From: Haloplasmataceae bacterium
Lineage (GTDB): Bacteria > Bacillota_I > Bacilli_A > Haloplasmatales > Haloplasmataceae
Reading direction: 5' to 3'
Length of the DNA: 64,000 nucleotides
NCBI GenBank assembly: GCA_029240795.1
Contig: JARDZP010000001.1
Span: 1 to 64,000, forward strand
Shown here: piece after piece, positions 54,540 through 63,552 of the stretch
Layout of the letters: every line of letters starts with the position of its first letter
How positions within the stretch are numbered: the first letter of the stretch is position 1
Translations under genes and position numbers: made by a program
The notes under the pieces: model-generated
Database searches by the model: none
The model's input: the letters and a program-made list of their open reading frames with translations, nothing else
What the model was told of the DNA's origin: nothing

Positions 54540-54577
54540 AAAAAAGAAAGATCATTTCATTTCCGAAAAATCTTTCT
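54537..54577 (-). terminator. Terminator downstream of GHL10 copy 3
   Basis: AGAAAGAT (54545-54552) and ATCTTTCT (54570-54577) with a run of seven T on the minus strand. Confidence 0.8.
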
Positions 54578-54659
54578 CTTTACTCTAAAAGCAATATTAA
54601 AAACTACATTTTATAGGTTTAAAATTCAAATAATTTTGTAATATGCCACACTTGAAGGG

Positions 54660-54781
54660 TTAGTGGCATGGATTTGGTTTTATTACAATACCAAAAGCTA
54701 CAAGGACTGCAGCACTGAATCCACAAGGATAAAGGCAGGAATCCAATTTTTCACTTCGTCATCTGGTTTTTCTATAATTGG
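54660..54781 (-). pseudogene. Eroded membrane-anchor coding sequence of GHL10 copy 3
   Basis: Directly after the TAA of copy 3 the same frame continues PIIEKPDDEVKNWIPAFILV; a frameshift then gives GFSAAVLVAFGIVIKPNPCH and a stop. Joined, they form a linker plus a hydrophobic helix like the one ending copy 1. The stop codon and indel have detached it from the enzyme. Confidence 0.65.
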
Positions 54782-56815
54782 TTAGTCAAAATTATTAGCA
54801 ATTGGTCTCTCTTTCACAAATTCTGGATTCCAAATACCTCTTTTAATTAGATCTTGTGAGATTTTAATATCCAAGATTAATTCTAATCTAGTTAAGTCTT
54901 CTTGAATTCGATCTATGGCTGCACCTTCAGCATAAATAGGAATCATACCATTTAAGCTATGTACTTTTTCTTTTATCAATGTGATATCTTTAGCATTAGT
55001 TGCATTCATCGCTTTAATAAAATGGATATCATTAGTTATATGACAAAATTGATCTTTTGTCATTGCTTGATTTGGTATATAAATACGATTAACTTTATCT
55101 AAAATCTCATCAAATACTCCAATAATAACTGTTTTAGTCTCAGTGTGAGGTGCGATGGCTTCTTTTCGGTTAGTACTAAGCTTTAAGGCATATTCATAGT
55201 CTTTATTACCTAATAAATTAATAGTTTCAAACATTGTTGTTCCGAGAGTGACACCTTGAAGCACTTCAATTTGTTGTTGATTAATAAGTTCTGAAAAGCC
55301 ATAATATACAGGTGCTATTCCAGTATATTGGTACACTCGGTTCCCAATAATATTTCTAATATCTTCTGCGTATTTAATTACAGATTTTGTATCACCCATG
55401 TAGATCATTGGACAGATTATATCCACCCATCCATTCTTAACCCAGACAGTCCAATCCTGCATGTAATTAGCCTTTGCCATATCAGGTACTGGTGAGACAT
55501 CTATTGAGATATCCACATCAGGATATTCTCTGATTTTATCAGACATAGCTTTTACGACATCAGTAACAGCATTTCTTTTAAATTCATCCCACTTAATAGA
55601 AATATTTGGGTCATTTATCAATAGTCTAACATCACCAGATAAACCGTGTAGTAACTTAAATGAATCCATTGCATACTCTGTAAAACCGGAAATCATTTCT
55701 TTATCTAAAGGTGATTCAAACTTTGCAGGATAACGAATATAGTCATATTGGAAACCATCTAAATCATAATTTGTTAATATTTCATCTATAATTGATACTA
55801 AATATTCTTTTACTCCAGGATTGGATGGATCAAAAAATGAACCATAGTAGGTAACAGTAGTTTTGCCATCGAGTGTTTCAATCAGCCATTCAGGATGGTC
55901 TAGCACTACTTTCGAATAATCTCTTGTTCTTAGAATATGCGACCAGGCATGTACTTCAATCCCCCGCTTGTGTCCTTCCGCAATAAGTGCTTTCAAATAA
56001 TCAATCCCATATTCACCATAATTACCGTTTTTTACCTTTGGATGCATTTCCAATATTTCGGATGGATAAATCGTATATCCGTCATAGATTGTTTCTACAT
56101 AGAGAATATTAATTCCAACTTCCTTTAACTTATCTAATAGTATTCGCATTTCATCTAAATTCTTTTCAACAGGTCGATGCCAAATACCTCTACCCTCTAC
56201 CGCATAAGATGGCATTAAGTAATAGGTTGCTTCTGATAATAAATCACTTACCTCAAATCTTTTTTGATTAATAACCCTCATTTCAAATAATGGGTTTTCA
56301 CTTATTTCATACTTTATTTTTAAATTCACCATTTCATTGTGTAATGCCTTTGCTTTGTCATAATTTAATTGGGCATTAGAAATATCCACATCATACAAAT
56401 TTACTTTTGCATCATCGATTTTTACTTTAATGGCTTCTAACTTTAATTCAACTGTCGTTATATTAATATTGATTTCGGAATTTGTGACTTTTACTTTTTT
56501 AGTTTGAATATTATAGGATACATTTGAACCGATTTTTATATGTTGTCTGATTAATGTTTCAGATTTTTCATTTCCAGACAGGACATATCCACCTTCAGGA
56601 ATCTTAGCATGAATACCAACATCAATAACTAAGCCATCCTTTGAAACAGCTGCTTCAAAACCATAGCCATTTGTATCGGGGCACCCATCTTCTGTTGTAT
56701 TCGCATAACTATTAGTATAAATAACTAAATAGCCTAGACATCTTAATGTATTTATTCCGTGTATTGTTAATTCTATTTCTGACACATCATTATTTTTTTG
56801 ATTATCAATAATCAT
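54782..56815 (-). CDS. GHL10-type glycosidase-like protein (copy 3), C-terminally truncated
   Basis: A 677-residue paralogue of the two GHL10 proteins. The start at 56815 is taken because AAAGGGGATGTACTA precedes it; the frame extends 49 codons further without a site. It has the shared N-terminal module (LTIHGINTLRCLGYLVIYTN, then KIPEGGYVLSGNEKS), a helical spacer and the barrel (EGRGIWHRPVEKN, INILYVETIYDGYTIYPSEI, GIEVHAWSHILR, DLDGFQYDYIRYPAKF, IICPMIYMGDT). No signal peptide is visible and the membrane anchor is cut off. It is outside the main operon, with its own promoter about 540 bases upstream. Confidence 0.83.
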   Translation of the reverse strand: MIIDNQKNNDVSEIELTIHGINTLRCLGYLVIYTNSYANTTEDGCPDTNGYGFEAAVSKDGLVIDVGIHAKIPEGGYVLSGNEKSETLIRQHIKIGSNVSYNIQTKKVKVTNSEININITTVELKLEAIKVKIDDAKVNLYDVDISNAQLNYDKAKALHNEMVNLKIKYEISENPLFEMRVINQKRFEVSDLLSEATYYLMPSYAVEGRGIWHRPVEKNLDEMRILLDKLKEVGINILYVETIYDGYTIYPSEILEMHPKVKNGNYGEYGIDYLKALIAEGHKRGIEVHAWSHILRTRDYSKVVLDHPEWLIETLDGKTTVTYYGSFFDPSNPGVKEYLVSIIDEILTNYDLDGFQYDYIRYPAKFESPLDKEMISGFTEYAMDSFKLLHGLSGDVRLLINDPNISIKWDEFKRNAVTDVVKAMSDKIREYPDVDISIDVSPVPDMAKANYMQDWTVWVKNGWVDIICPMIYMGDTKSVIKYAEDIRNIIGNRVYQYTGIAPVYYGFSELINQQQIEVLQGVTLGTTMFETINLLGNKDYEYALKLSTNRKEAIAPHTETKTVIIGVFDEILDKVNRIYIPNQAMTKDQFCHITNDIHFIKAMNATNAKDITLIKEKVHSLNGMIPIYAEGAAIDRIQEDLTRLELILDIKISQDLIKRGIWNPEFVKERPIANNFD

Positions 56816-57358
56816 TAGTACATCCCCTTTATTATACTTATTCCCTTCGTTTAAAAAAATTGGAAGGGAACACCACCCGATATTACAAACCCATTTACTG
56901 GTATTATAGTTCTCACTGACTTTACGGAAATGAGTTAACTTCAAATTGTTTTGTTTCATCATTATATAAAACTACCATTTCTGTACTAGAATATAGTATT
57001 GGTAGACTTCCCTCTTAACTGATCATAAAAAGCCATCAATTTCCAGAACGTTCTACATTTTTATTGTGATAATTGTACGCATCAGGCTTTATTTTCTACC
57101 GCAAAGCGTACATTTTTAGTGGCTTTTCTATATTTATCAACCAAAAACTTGTTCAAATTTTAATCTAGTATAGAAATAACATAGCCGTCTATTGGAATAT
57201 ATCTCCGTTGATAATTTTAACTTTCCTTTTCTCTTACTCGATACTAACCACAATTATCTATGCAAAAAAAGGAAAAGATTGGATTAATACTGATTTGAGT
57301 TAATAATAAAAATATAATATTTTCAAAATATGTACTCCCTTTCATCACTTCTCTCTTG
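56816..57358 (-). other. Long untranslated leader of GHL10 copy 3
   Basis: Between the promoter and the GHL10 start. No known riboswitch motif was recognised; the upstream in-frame extension (to 56962) has no ribosome site and no resemblance to the paralogues. May hold decayed coding sequence. Confidence 0.35.
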
Positions 57359-57387
57359 ATTATAAGCAAGTTAAATATTTATGTCAA
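57359..57387 (-). promoter_or_regulatory. Perfect sigma-A promoter upstream of GHL10 copy 3
   Basis: TTGACA (57382-57387), 17 bases, TATAAT (57359-57364) on the minus strand. The leader to the GHL10 start is about 540 bases; it contains only short frames, and a possible mini-peptide start after AAAGGGAGTACATA. Confidence 0.75.
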
Positions 57388-57403
57388 TCAAACCTCAGTA
57401 AGA

Positions 57404-57585
57404 TAAGGATGAACGCATCAATTTTTTTAATAAAATCAATTGACCTTTAGGAAAACACATTAAGATTTTTAGAATATACTTTTTTATTTATTCCAAAAAT
57501 AATGTAAAAAAAGGAATATTTCAGTGATATACACAAAATATTCCTTTTATATTTATAAATTATTAAATTGATGCGTTTCACCTTA
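57404..57585. mobile_element. MITE-like element with 20-bp terminal inverted repeats
   Basis: The left end TAAGGATGAACGCATCAATT (57404-57423) pairs with the right end AATTGATGCGTTTCACCTTA (57566-57585) at about 17 of 20 positions. Its 182 bases encode no protein and include the terminator of the adjacent glycosylase gene, whose stop codon lies in the right end. A partial copy of the same sequence is at 22641-22705, which supports a dispersed repeat family. Confidence 0.55.
57505..57549 (-). terminator. Terminator after the 3-methyladenine glycosylase gene
   Basis: AAAAGGAATATT and AATATTCCTTTT form a stem followed by a run of eight T on the minus strand; it lies inside the MITE-like element. 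Confidence 0.8.
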
Positions 57586-58131
57586 TTTTTTAGAAACAAA
57601 AGGATGATTTTTTATATAAAAGCGCCATAGTCGATCTTTATCTTCTTCAGCATAATCGACGTTCACACGTTTTGAATAAACAATTTCAAAGTCTTTGTAG
57701 TAATCATCATTTTTGATGTACATTGTATCATCTGTACATAAATCAAGACCATTGAAAGTCTTATCAATACCCATATACTTACATAATTTCCCTGGACCAT
57801 TTGTCTGTTTCTTTTCCTCTACATCGTCAAGCGGTTCAACTGCTCTAATTAAAACTGCTTCAGGATTATCTTTTAGACTAGCCACAATATTTAACATATG
57901 ATACATTCCATAAATTAAATATACATAGACATGCCCACCTGCTTTATACATCACTTCGGTTCGACTTGTGCGTGTATTATTGTATGAATGTGCAGCTTTA
58001 TCATTTATTCCACCATAAGCTTCTGTTTCAACTATACGGTATCGTTTTTGATTAATACATATAACCTTACCTAGTAAATTAATTGCTAAAGTATATGCAT
58101 CAGTTGTATAAAAATCTCTATTTAGTCTCAT
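57583..58131 (-). CDS. 3-methyladenine DNA glycosylase (MPG/AAG family)
   Basis: A 182-residue DNA repair glycosylase excising alkylated purines. The active-site block is YRIVETEAYGGINDKAAHSY (catalytic Glu in VETEAY), followed by RTSRTEVMYKAGGHVYVYLI and YGMYHMLNIVA; NGPGKLCKYMGID is the conserved lesion-flipping region. The length is slightly below the usual 190-200, because the C-terminus ends at VSKK right where the MITE-like repeat starts. Ribosome site AAGGAGAAATT. Confidence 0.94.
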   Translation of the reverse strand: MRLNRDFYTTDAYTLAINLLGKVICINQKRYRIVETEAYGGINDKAAHSYNNTRTSRTEVMYKAGGHVYVYLIYGMYHMLNIVASLKDNPEAVLIRAVEPLDDVEEKKQTNGPGKLCKYMGIDKTFNGLDLCTDDTMYIKNDDYYKDFEIVYSKRVNVDYAEEDKDRLWRFYIKNHPFVSKK

Positions 58132-58149
58132 AATTTCTCCTTATAAAGA

Positions 58150-58171
58150 AAAAACTCTCTAATTAGAGAGT
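58150..58171 (-). terminator. Terminator after rnpB
   Basis: ACTCTCT-AATT-AGAGAGT with TTTTTT on the minus strand, 20 bases past the RNase P RNA 3' region. Confidence 0.88.
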
Positions 58172-58188
58172 ATTAATAATAGATATGC

Positions 58189-58577
58189 ATGTATAGTATT
58201 CATGTAAGCCATGTTCTGTACCGTTGTACTCAAACGGATGCCTCCTCGTACTAAGGCGGTAATCATTTATCTACAGTTACCTGTCCCCTACTCAGTTAAA
58301 TTCCTTCGTAGAAGTTCCCCTACCTAAATTTGGGTTTCTCGCTCGTGGGGTTTACCATTGTTCCACTCTAAAGATTTCTCTTTAGCATCATCACTGTGGC
58401 ACTTTTACAGGTATTCATACCATGCTTTATCAGTTTAGGTATTTTCCCAGCCGTAAGTCTATCGACTTCCCTAACTTATTTTTTGGTTAGGCGCGAACAC
58501 TACAAGCATCTCAGCTTGTGCGAGCATGGACTTTCCTCACCTAATTAAAATTAGGAGCGATCACCCGAATACTACAG
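58189..58577 (-). ncRNA. rnpB: RNase P RNA (Bacillus type B)
   Basis: Catalytic RNA of tRNA 5' maturation, about 390 nt. On the minus strand the conserved GAGGAAAGTCCATGCTCGCA lies near the 5' end, and the 3' side has GTAACTGTAGATAAATGATT, GAGGAGGCATCCGTTT and ACAGAACATGGCTTAC. The ends pair as helix P1 (GTAGTATTC with GAATACTAT). Type B features fit a Bacillota host. A consensus promoter and a terminator frame it. Confidence 0.97.
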
Positions 58578-58583
58578 ACTTAT

Positions 58584-58611
58584 ATTATACCTTAAAATTA
58601 AGTAATGTCAA
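58584..58611 (-). promoter_or_regulatory. rnpB promoter
   Basis: TTGACA (58606-58611), 16 bases, TATAAT (58584-58589) on the minus strand, placing the start close to 58577. Confidence 0.88.
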
Positions 58612-58789
58612 TGAAATTAGAAAAAAATAAATTGCCAATTTTATACAATTTAATAATATGTATGAAAACAAAAATAATCTTAAGGCAATAAACAAATAAT
58701 AATACAGTAATATCGCAAATCAATTTTCAATTCAATAACTAATGCTTTTTTCCCAAAAATTTGTTAATATAAAAGAGGCGGTGAATGTA

Positions 58790-59374
58790 ATGAGTATTAA
58801 TTATCCAAATAAGAAAGTAATGACTCAAACATCCCATGAAGTATCTTATGGACAACGTGGTATGACTTTCGAAAAAGAATTAAATGAATCTAATAAATAT
58901 TATCAAGCACATAATAAAGCTTTAATACATAAAAAACCAACTCCAATACAAATTGTAAAGGTTGATTATCCTAGTAGACAAAAAGCTGTTATTCGTGAAG
59001 CGTATTTTCAATCACCTTCTACTACTGATTATAATGGAATCTATCGTGGAAAATATATAGATTTTGAAGCTAAAGAAACAACAAGTAAAACTGCATTCCC
59101 AATTCAAAATATTCATGAACATCAATATGCTCATATCATGCAAGTTATCGGTTTAGGTGGAATTGCCTTTATTTTAGTTAAATTTAGCGCCTTAAATAAA
59201 GTATATTTACTAGATGGTAATATCGTAGTAGAAGCTTATGAAAAATACTTAAAGGATGGACCAAAGTCATTTAGTATTAAATTTTTTGTGGAAAAAGGAC
59301 ATGAAATTACTGAGAGATGCTTATTTAGCATTGATTATTTAAAAATAATAGATAAGGTTTATTTTAGTGATTAA
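58790..59374 (+). CDS. recU: RecU Holliday junction resolvase
   Basis: A 194-residue Holliday junction resolvase. The start at 58790 follows GAGGCGGTGAATGTA; an ATG at 58742 is in frame but has no site. The family start NYPNKK, GQRGMTFEKELNESNKYY, and the catalytic block STTDYNGIYRGKYIDFEAKE (Asp and Glu metal ligands) with SKTAFPIQNIHEHQ are all present. It cuts four-way junctions after recombination. It overlaps the next gene by eight bases, the classic recU-ponA pair. Confidence 0.95.
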   Translation: MSINYPNKKVMTQTSHEVSYGQRGMTFEKELNESNKYYQAHNKALIHKKPTPIQIVKVDYPSRQKAVIREAYFQSPSTTDYNGIYRGKYIDFEAKETTSKTAFPIQNIHEHQYAHIMQVIGLGGIAFILVKFSALNKVYLLDGNIVVEAYEKYLKDGPKSFSIKFFVEKGHEITERCLFSIDYLKIIDKVYFSD

Positions 59375-62054
59375 AAAAATCATTAAATCATTTGCGATAT
59401 TAATATTATTTATAGTCGTTTTTTTAACTGGATTTTCTTATGTTAAGTTACAATCTATTTTAAGTGCAGTACCTGAATTTGATATAAATAAAATCTATGT
59501 CAATGAATCAACAAAAGTTTATGATAAAAACCAAAATTTGATTGTTGAATTAGGCGTTGAAAAACGAGATGTCGTTCAGTACGACGCAATTTCACAAACC
59601 ATGATTGATGCGATCATTTCTATTGAAGATGAACGTTTTTTTGAACATCGAGGTTTAGACTATAAACGCATCATTGGTGCTTTAATTGAAAATGTTAAAG
59701 AACAGAGTTTTGCTGAAGGCGCAAGTACAATTACACAACAATTAGTTAAACTATCCTATTTAACAAATGAAAAAACATTAGATCGTAAAATTAAAGAAAT
59801 GGTTATTAGTGTCAAACTAGAAGAAAATTTATCAAAAGAAGAAATTCTTGAAGCTTATTTAAATAAAGTGCTTTTTGGTGGCCGAATTTATGGTGTAGAA
59901 AAAGCGAGTCAATATTATTTTAATAAGTCTGTTAGCGAAATTAACTTTGAAGAGGCAGCATTACTTGCTGGTATGGTTCAAAGTCCAAATCGGTTCAATC
60001 CCTATACACAACCAGTTGTAACAAAAGCGCGACAAATCGTAGTGTTAAACGCTATGTTAAAAAATAATAAAATTACACCTGTTGAAGCTAAAATTGGTAT
60101 TGATCGTCCTCTAGAAGAATTAATTATCAAACAAATAAACAACATAGAACATGAAAAGTATTATGAATATATTGATTATGTAATTTATGAATTACAAAAT
60201 AAATATCAAATAAATCCACTCGTCGAAAGTTTAAAGATTTATACCTATTTAGATACAACCATTCAAGATCATATTTATAAAGTTGAGAACAGTGATCAAT
60301 TTCACCCTAATGATAGAACCCAAACAGGAATCATCGTAATGGAAACTCAAACAGGGATACTCCGAGCCATTGGCGGTGGTAGAAATTATCAAGGTGCACT
60401 TTCTTTTAATTTTGCACTAGATGCTAAACGTCAACCAGGTTCGACGATTAAGCCAATCTTGGATTTCGGTCCCGCTATTGAATATCTTAATTATTCACCT
60501 GGTCAACCCTTTTTAGATGAAAAGATTTATTTTGGTACAATGGGAAGTAGATTCGTACCTGTCGAAAATTATGATCATAAATATAAGGGTTATATGACCA
60601 TGCGTGATGCGATTATCGATTCACGGAATGTTACAGCGGTAAAAGCATATCGTGAAGTCGGTGAAGAAAAAGCCTATGCATTCGCTAATAACTTAGGACT
60701 AGTTGTTGATGAGCCCATTACTGAAGCACACGCTATTGGCGGATTTAGCTATGGTTTCACAGTCTTAGATATGACAGCTGCATATTCCGCATTTGGTAAT
60801 CAAGGGATATACAATGAACCTACTTCGATTGACTATATAATTCAAAATAATAACAAAGTTGATTTCACTAATCATTCAGTGAAAGCTATGAAAGAATCTA
60901 CAGCTTATTTAATGACTGATATCCTGCATGAAAATATGAATATAGGAACAGCCACAAGCGCGAACGTATCAGGTTTAATATTAGCAGGTAAAACTGGTCA
61001 GACCAACTATACAGACGCTACACAAGAGGCATATGGCTTTCCAAGTAATAGTGTAAGAGATTCTTGGTTTATTGGCTATTCAACCAAATACACAACAGGT
61101 GTATGGTTAGGTTACGATAAAATTGAAAAAGGTGCTTATTTAACACCTGTTCAAGCCAAAAATTCCTTAGAAATGTTTAAATCTGTCATGCAAGAAGTTC
61201 ATATTAACCCAAGTGATAGTGTAGAATTTGAACGACCTGATAATATTGTTGAAGTTGAAATTGAAACAAATGTAGAACCATTATTTCTCCCTAGTGAGTA
61301 TACACCGCATATGTATAAACGCAAAGAATTATTTATCGAAGGTACAGAGCCCACTTCAGTATCAAATCGTTTTAAACCACTTGATATGCCAAGTAATTTC
61401 ATTGCTTATTATGATGATGAAAAAGAAACAGTTCATTTTAAATGGGATAAATTTCAATATGATTATTCTCAAGATGATTTTATCGCAATGGAACAAATTC
61501 ATCGTATTGTGAAATTTTATGATTATGAAAAAGATAAATTACTCCAAGAATACAATAAACGAAAAAACGATAATTTCGTACCAACATTTATTACCGATGG
61601 TAAAATTAGAAATCTTTTTGAGTCATATTGTTCTCAAGAAAATCGTGTTGCTTCTTTATGTAATATTAACAATGTAAAAACATTTAAACAATACGTATCT
61701 TTATTAGAGGAACTTAAAAATTATGAAATAAACTCAATGTTAAATAATCGTGAAATAGATTTTTTAACAGAAGGACAGCTTGCTGAACTAAGAGGATATC
61801 GTGTATGGAATGGCTTTAGTAATGGTCTATATAGTAATTTAGGTAATATTGAATATAAAATAGTAGGATTAATAGGTATGGAAGAAAAAGTTATTTATAG
61901 TGGTCCCTACTTATCTGAGGTAAGTAAAAACTTATCACTTGAAGAATATATAAATTATGATGGCTTCTACATAATAGCTGACTACACTAAATATCGCTAT
62001 TATCTTCAAAGTCAAAAAAATTTCAGTTTTAATCCATTCTTTAATTTTGATTAA
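59367..62054 (+). CDS. Class A penicillin-binding protein (PBP1A) with interrupted C-terminal domain
   Basis: An 895-residue peptidoglycan synthase. Membrane helix 5-25; GT51 glycosyltransferase at about 55-235 (SIEDERFFEHRG with the catalytic Glu, EGASTITQQLVKL, KIKEMVISVKLE, EAYLNKVLFG); transpeptidase at about 310-610 with SxxK motif PGSTIKPI (Ser359), SRN (419-421) and KTG (542-544). The last 230 residues contain an FN3-like strand pattern (SNFIAYYDDEKETVHFKWDK and YKIVGLIGMEEKVIYSGPYL) split by a helical insert with two Cys. The GTG start overlaps recU. Ortholog of Bacillus PonA by context. Confidence 0.95.
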   Translation: MIKKIIKSFAILILFIVVFLTGFSYVKLQSILSAVPEFDINKIYVNESTKVYDKNQNLIVELGVEKRDVVQYDAISQTMIDAIISIEDERFFEHRGLDYKRIIGALIENVKEQSFAEGASTITQQLVKLSYLTNEKTLDRKIKEMVISVKLEENLSKEEILEAYLNKVLFGGRIYGVEKASQYYFNKSVSEINFEEAALLAGMVQSPNRFNPYTQPVVTKARQIVVLNAMLKNNKITPVEAKIGIDRPLEELIIKQINNIEHEKYYEYIDYVIYELQNKYQINPLVESLKIYTYLDTTIQDHIYKVENSDQFHPNDRTQTGIIVMETQTGILRAIGGGRNYQGALSFNFALDAKRQPGSTIKPILDFGPAIEYLNYSPGQPFLDEKIYFGTMGSRFVPVENYDHKYKGYMTMRDAIIDSRNVTAVKAYREVGEEKAYAFANNLGLVVDEPITEAHAIGGFSYGFTVLDMTAAYSAFGNQGIYNEPTSIDYIIQNNNKVDFTNHSVKAMKESTAYLMTDILHENMNIGTATSANVSGLILAGKTGQTNYTDATQEAYGFPSNSVRDSWFIGYSTKYTTGVWLGYDKIEKGAYLTPVQAKNSLEMFKSVMQEVHINPSDSVEFERPDNIVEVEIETNVEPLFLPSEYTPHMYKRKELFIEGTEPTSVSNRFKPLDMPSNFIAYYDDEKETVHFKWDKFQYDYSQDDFIAMEQIHRIVKFYDYEKDKLLQEYNKRKNDNFVPTFITDGKIRNLFESYCSQENRVASLCNINNVKTFKQYVSLLEELKNYEINSMLNNREIDFLTEGQLAELRGYRVWNGFSNGLYSNLGNIEYKIVGLIGMEEKVIYSGPYLSEVSKNLSLEEYINYDGFYIIADYTKYRYYLQSQKNFSFNPFFNFD

Positions 62055-62058
62055 TACA

Positions 62059-62098
62059 AAAAGATAACAAGTACATATATTATTACTTGTTATCTTTT
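62059..62098. terminator. Bidirectional terminator after PBP1A
   Basis: AAAAGATAACAAGTA and TACTTGTTATCTTTT form a perfect 15-bp stem; the right arm overlaps the end of the convergent gene. Confidence 0.9.
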
Positions 62099-62506
62099 AT
62101 TTTTTGATTTCATGATTAATCTTCTTTTATTAACCAATCTTATCCCATTTTCAATTTCTGTGTACATTAAATTAATATTTAGGTTACTTGAAGCATATAT
62201 ATTTTGATAAATTTCTTCTATTAAAGTATTTATCTCTTGATCTATATCTTTAAATCGTTCATGATTATCAAAATTTGTTAACTCTATTACTTCCTTTAAT
62301 TGAACTAATTTACTCACAAGTATATTGTAACTAAAATTATCTTTGATGTAAGATAAATGAAGTAATTCATTAATCATACCTATATATTTAATTTTTACTT
62401 TATTGTTTATACTCATTTTTCTGTTTTTATTTATCAGAGTTAATAAGATGATTAATATGAATACTAAAATAAAAACAATAAAAAAATATATTTTGCTAAA
62501 AATCAT
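62090..62506 (-). CDS. Unknown small protein with N-terminal membrane helix
   Basis: A 138-residue protein from the ATG at 62506 (weak site TTGGGTGAAAATATA; a TTG five codons earlier is in frame). Residues 4-24 form one membrane helix; the rest is a charged, helical cytoplasmic part (ELTNFDNHERFKDIDQEINT). No family recognised. It is convergent with PBP1A and on the same strand as the two unknown genes upstream, from which it is separated by 86 bases. Confidence 0.6.
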   Translation of the reverse strand: MIFSKIYFFIVFILVFILIILLTLINKNRKMSINNKVKIKYIGMINELLHLSYIKDNFSYNILVSKLVQLKEVIELTNFDNHERFKDIDQEINTLIEEIYQNIYASSNLNINLMYTEIENGIRLVNKRRLIMKSKNKR

Positions 62507-62592
62507 TATATTTTCACCCAATTTACAAAATTCATAACTATCCCTTATAAATTATATGTTTTTAATAAATAAAAATACAATATTTAACACAT

Positions 62593-63552
62593 TTAAAATT
62601 TATATATGAATGTAGATATAAATAAATAGAACATTAAACCAAAATTAAGATATCGTAGTATTTTACTAATAAGGATGATATTACTATAATATGTAGTAAA
62701 GATTCCTACTCTTTGAATGACTGTTCTACCATATCGTTGTATTCGATCTACTACTGCTTTTGAATTGTAAATATTATTTATTTCATATTTATGTTTGATG
62801 TGATTGTATTTTATTTTTTTAAATAAATGTTTTTTTAAGTTATTCACTGTTGGTTTGAACTTTTTAAGCATCCGATCACGTTCTTTTATTAAGAATCCTT
62901 TAGCTGTCAAACCAAATTTTAACACTTTATCAAAATAGACTTTAACTATAATTAAATACATCGCTATTACTACAGATAAATATACAATAATTGAAGCTAC
63001 ATTATAGTATTTAGTATAGATTAAAGTTGAATTAATTTTTGTAAAAATCATACCTATATAGGGAATGACTTGTAAAAAAGAATATTGTTTTAATAAGATT
63101 AAAAGCAGCAAAGCAAGGATCACATGAGTATTAATTGTGCGATTTTTAATCTTTTCAATTCTTTTTACTGGTATATATGAAGATTGATCTAAAATTTTCT
63201 TTAATTGATTATCTATTTCCTGATAATAATCAATTTCCCATTTTTTAATGATTTGATCAACAATAGTTTTTTTAGACTTATCTTTATATAATGGATTTCT
63301 TACAATATAATCTAAAAACATTGGTTCATTAGATAACTCTTTATAATTAATTTCAATATCTTCTACATACTTTACTTCTTTACGATTTTTACTTACATAG
63401 ATGAAAGGGTTAATATTATATTCTACATTATGATATGTATTTTCTAAAGTCATGTTTCTACGAGAGATGATTCGAAAATCTTGATTCTTTTTTTTATCAA
63501 GAGCTTTTTCCCGCATTATTTTTTTTAATCTAAATATATCTAATACATTCAT
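62593..63552 (-). CDS. Unknown multi-helix membrane protein
   Basis: A 319-residue basic protein (pI clearly high). An N-terminal cytoplasmic part of about 140 residues is followed by hydrophobic helices near 145-168, 185-205 and 297-315, with Lys/Arg-rich segments between (KKHLFKKIKYNHIKHKYEIN). No family was recognised and no catalytic motif seen. It begins one base after the stop of the next upstream gene, so the two are translationally linked. Confidence 0.6.
   Translation of the reverse strand: MNVLDIFRLKKIMREKALDKKKNQDFRIISRRNMTLENTYHNVEYNINPFIYVSKNRKEVKYVEDIEINYKELSNEPMFLDYIVRNPLYKDKSKKTIVDQIIKKWEIDYYQEIDNQLKKILDQSSYIPVKRIEKIKNRTINTHVILALLLLILLKQYSFLQVIPYIGMIFTKINSTLIYTKYYNVASIIVYLSVVIAMYLIIVKVYFDKVLKFGLTAKGFLIKERDRMLKKFKPTVNNLKKHLFKKIKYNHIKHKYEINNIYNSKAVVDRIQRYGRTVIQRVGIFTTYYSNIILISKILRYLNFGLMFYLFISTFIYKF

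Noticed and set aside
57040-57056. Palindrome AGAACGTTCT as a second LexA box
   Set aside because: The half-sites lack the four-base spacer of the Gram-positive LexA consensus and no SOS gene is adjacent.
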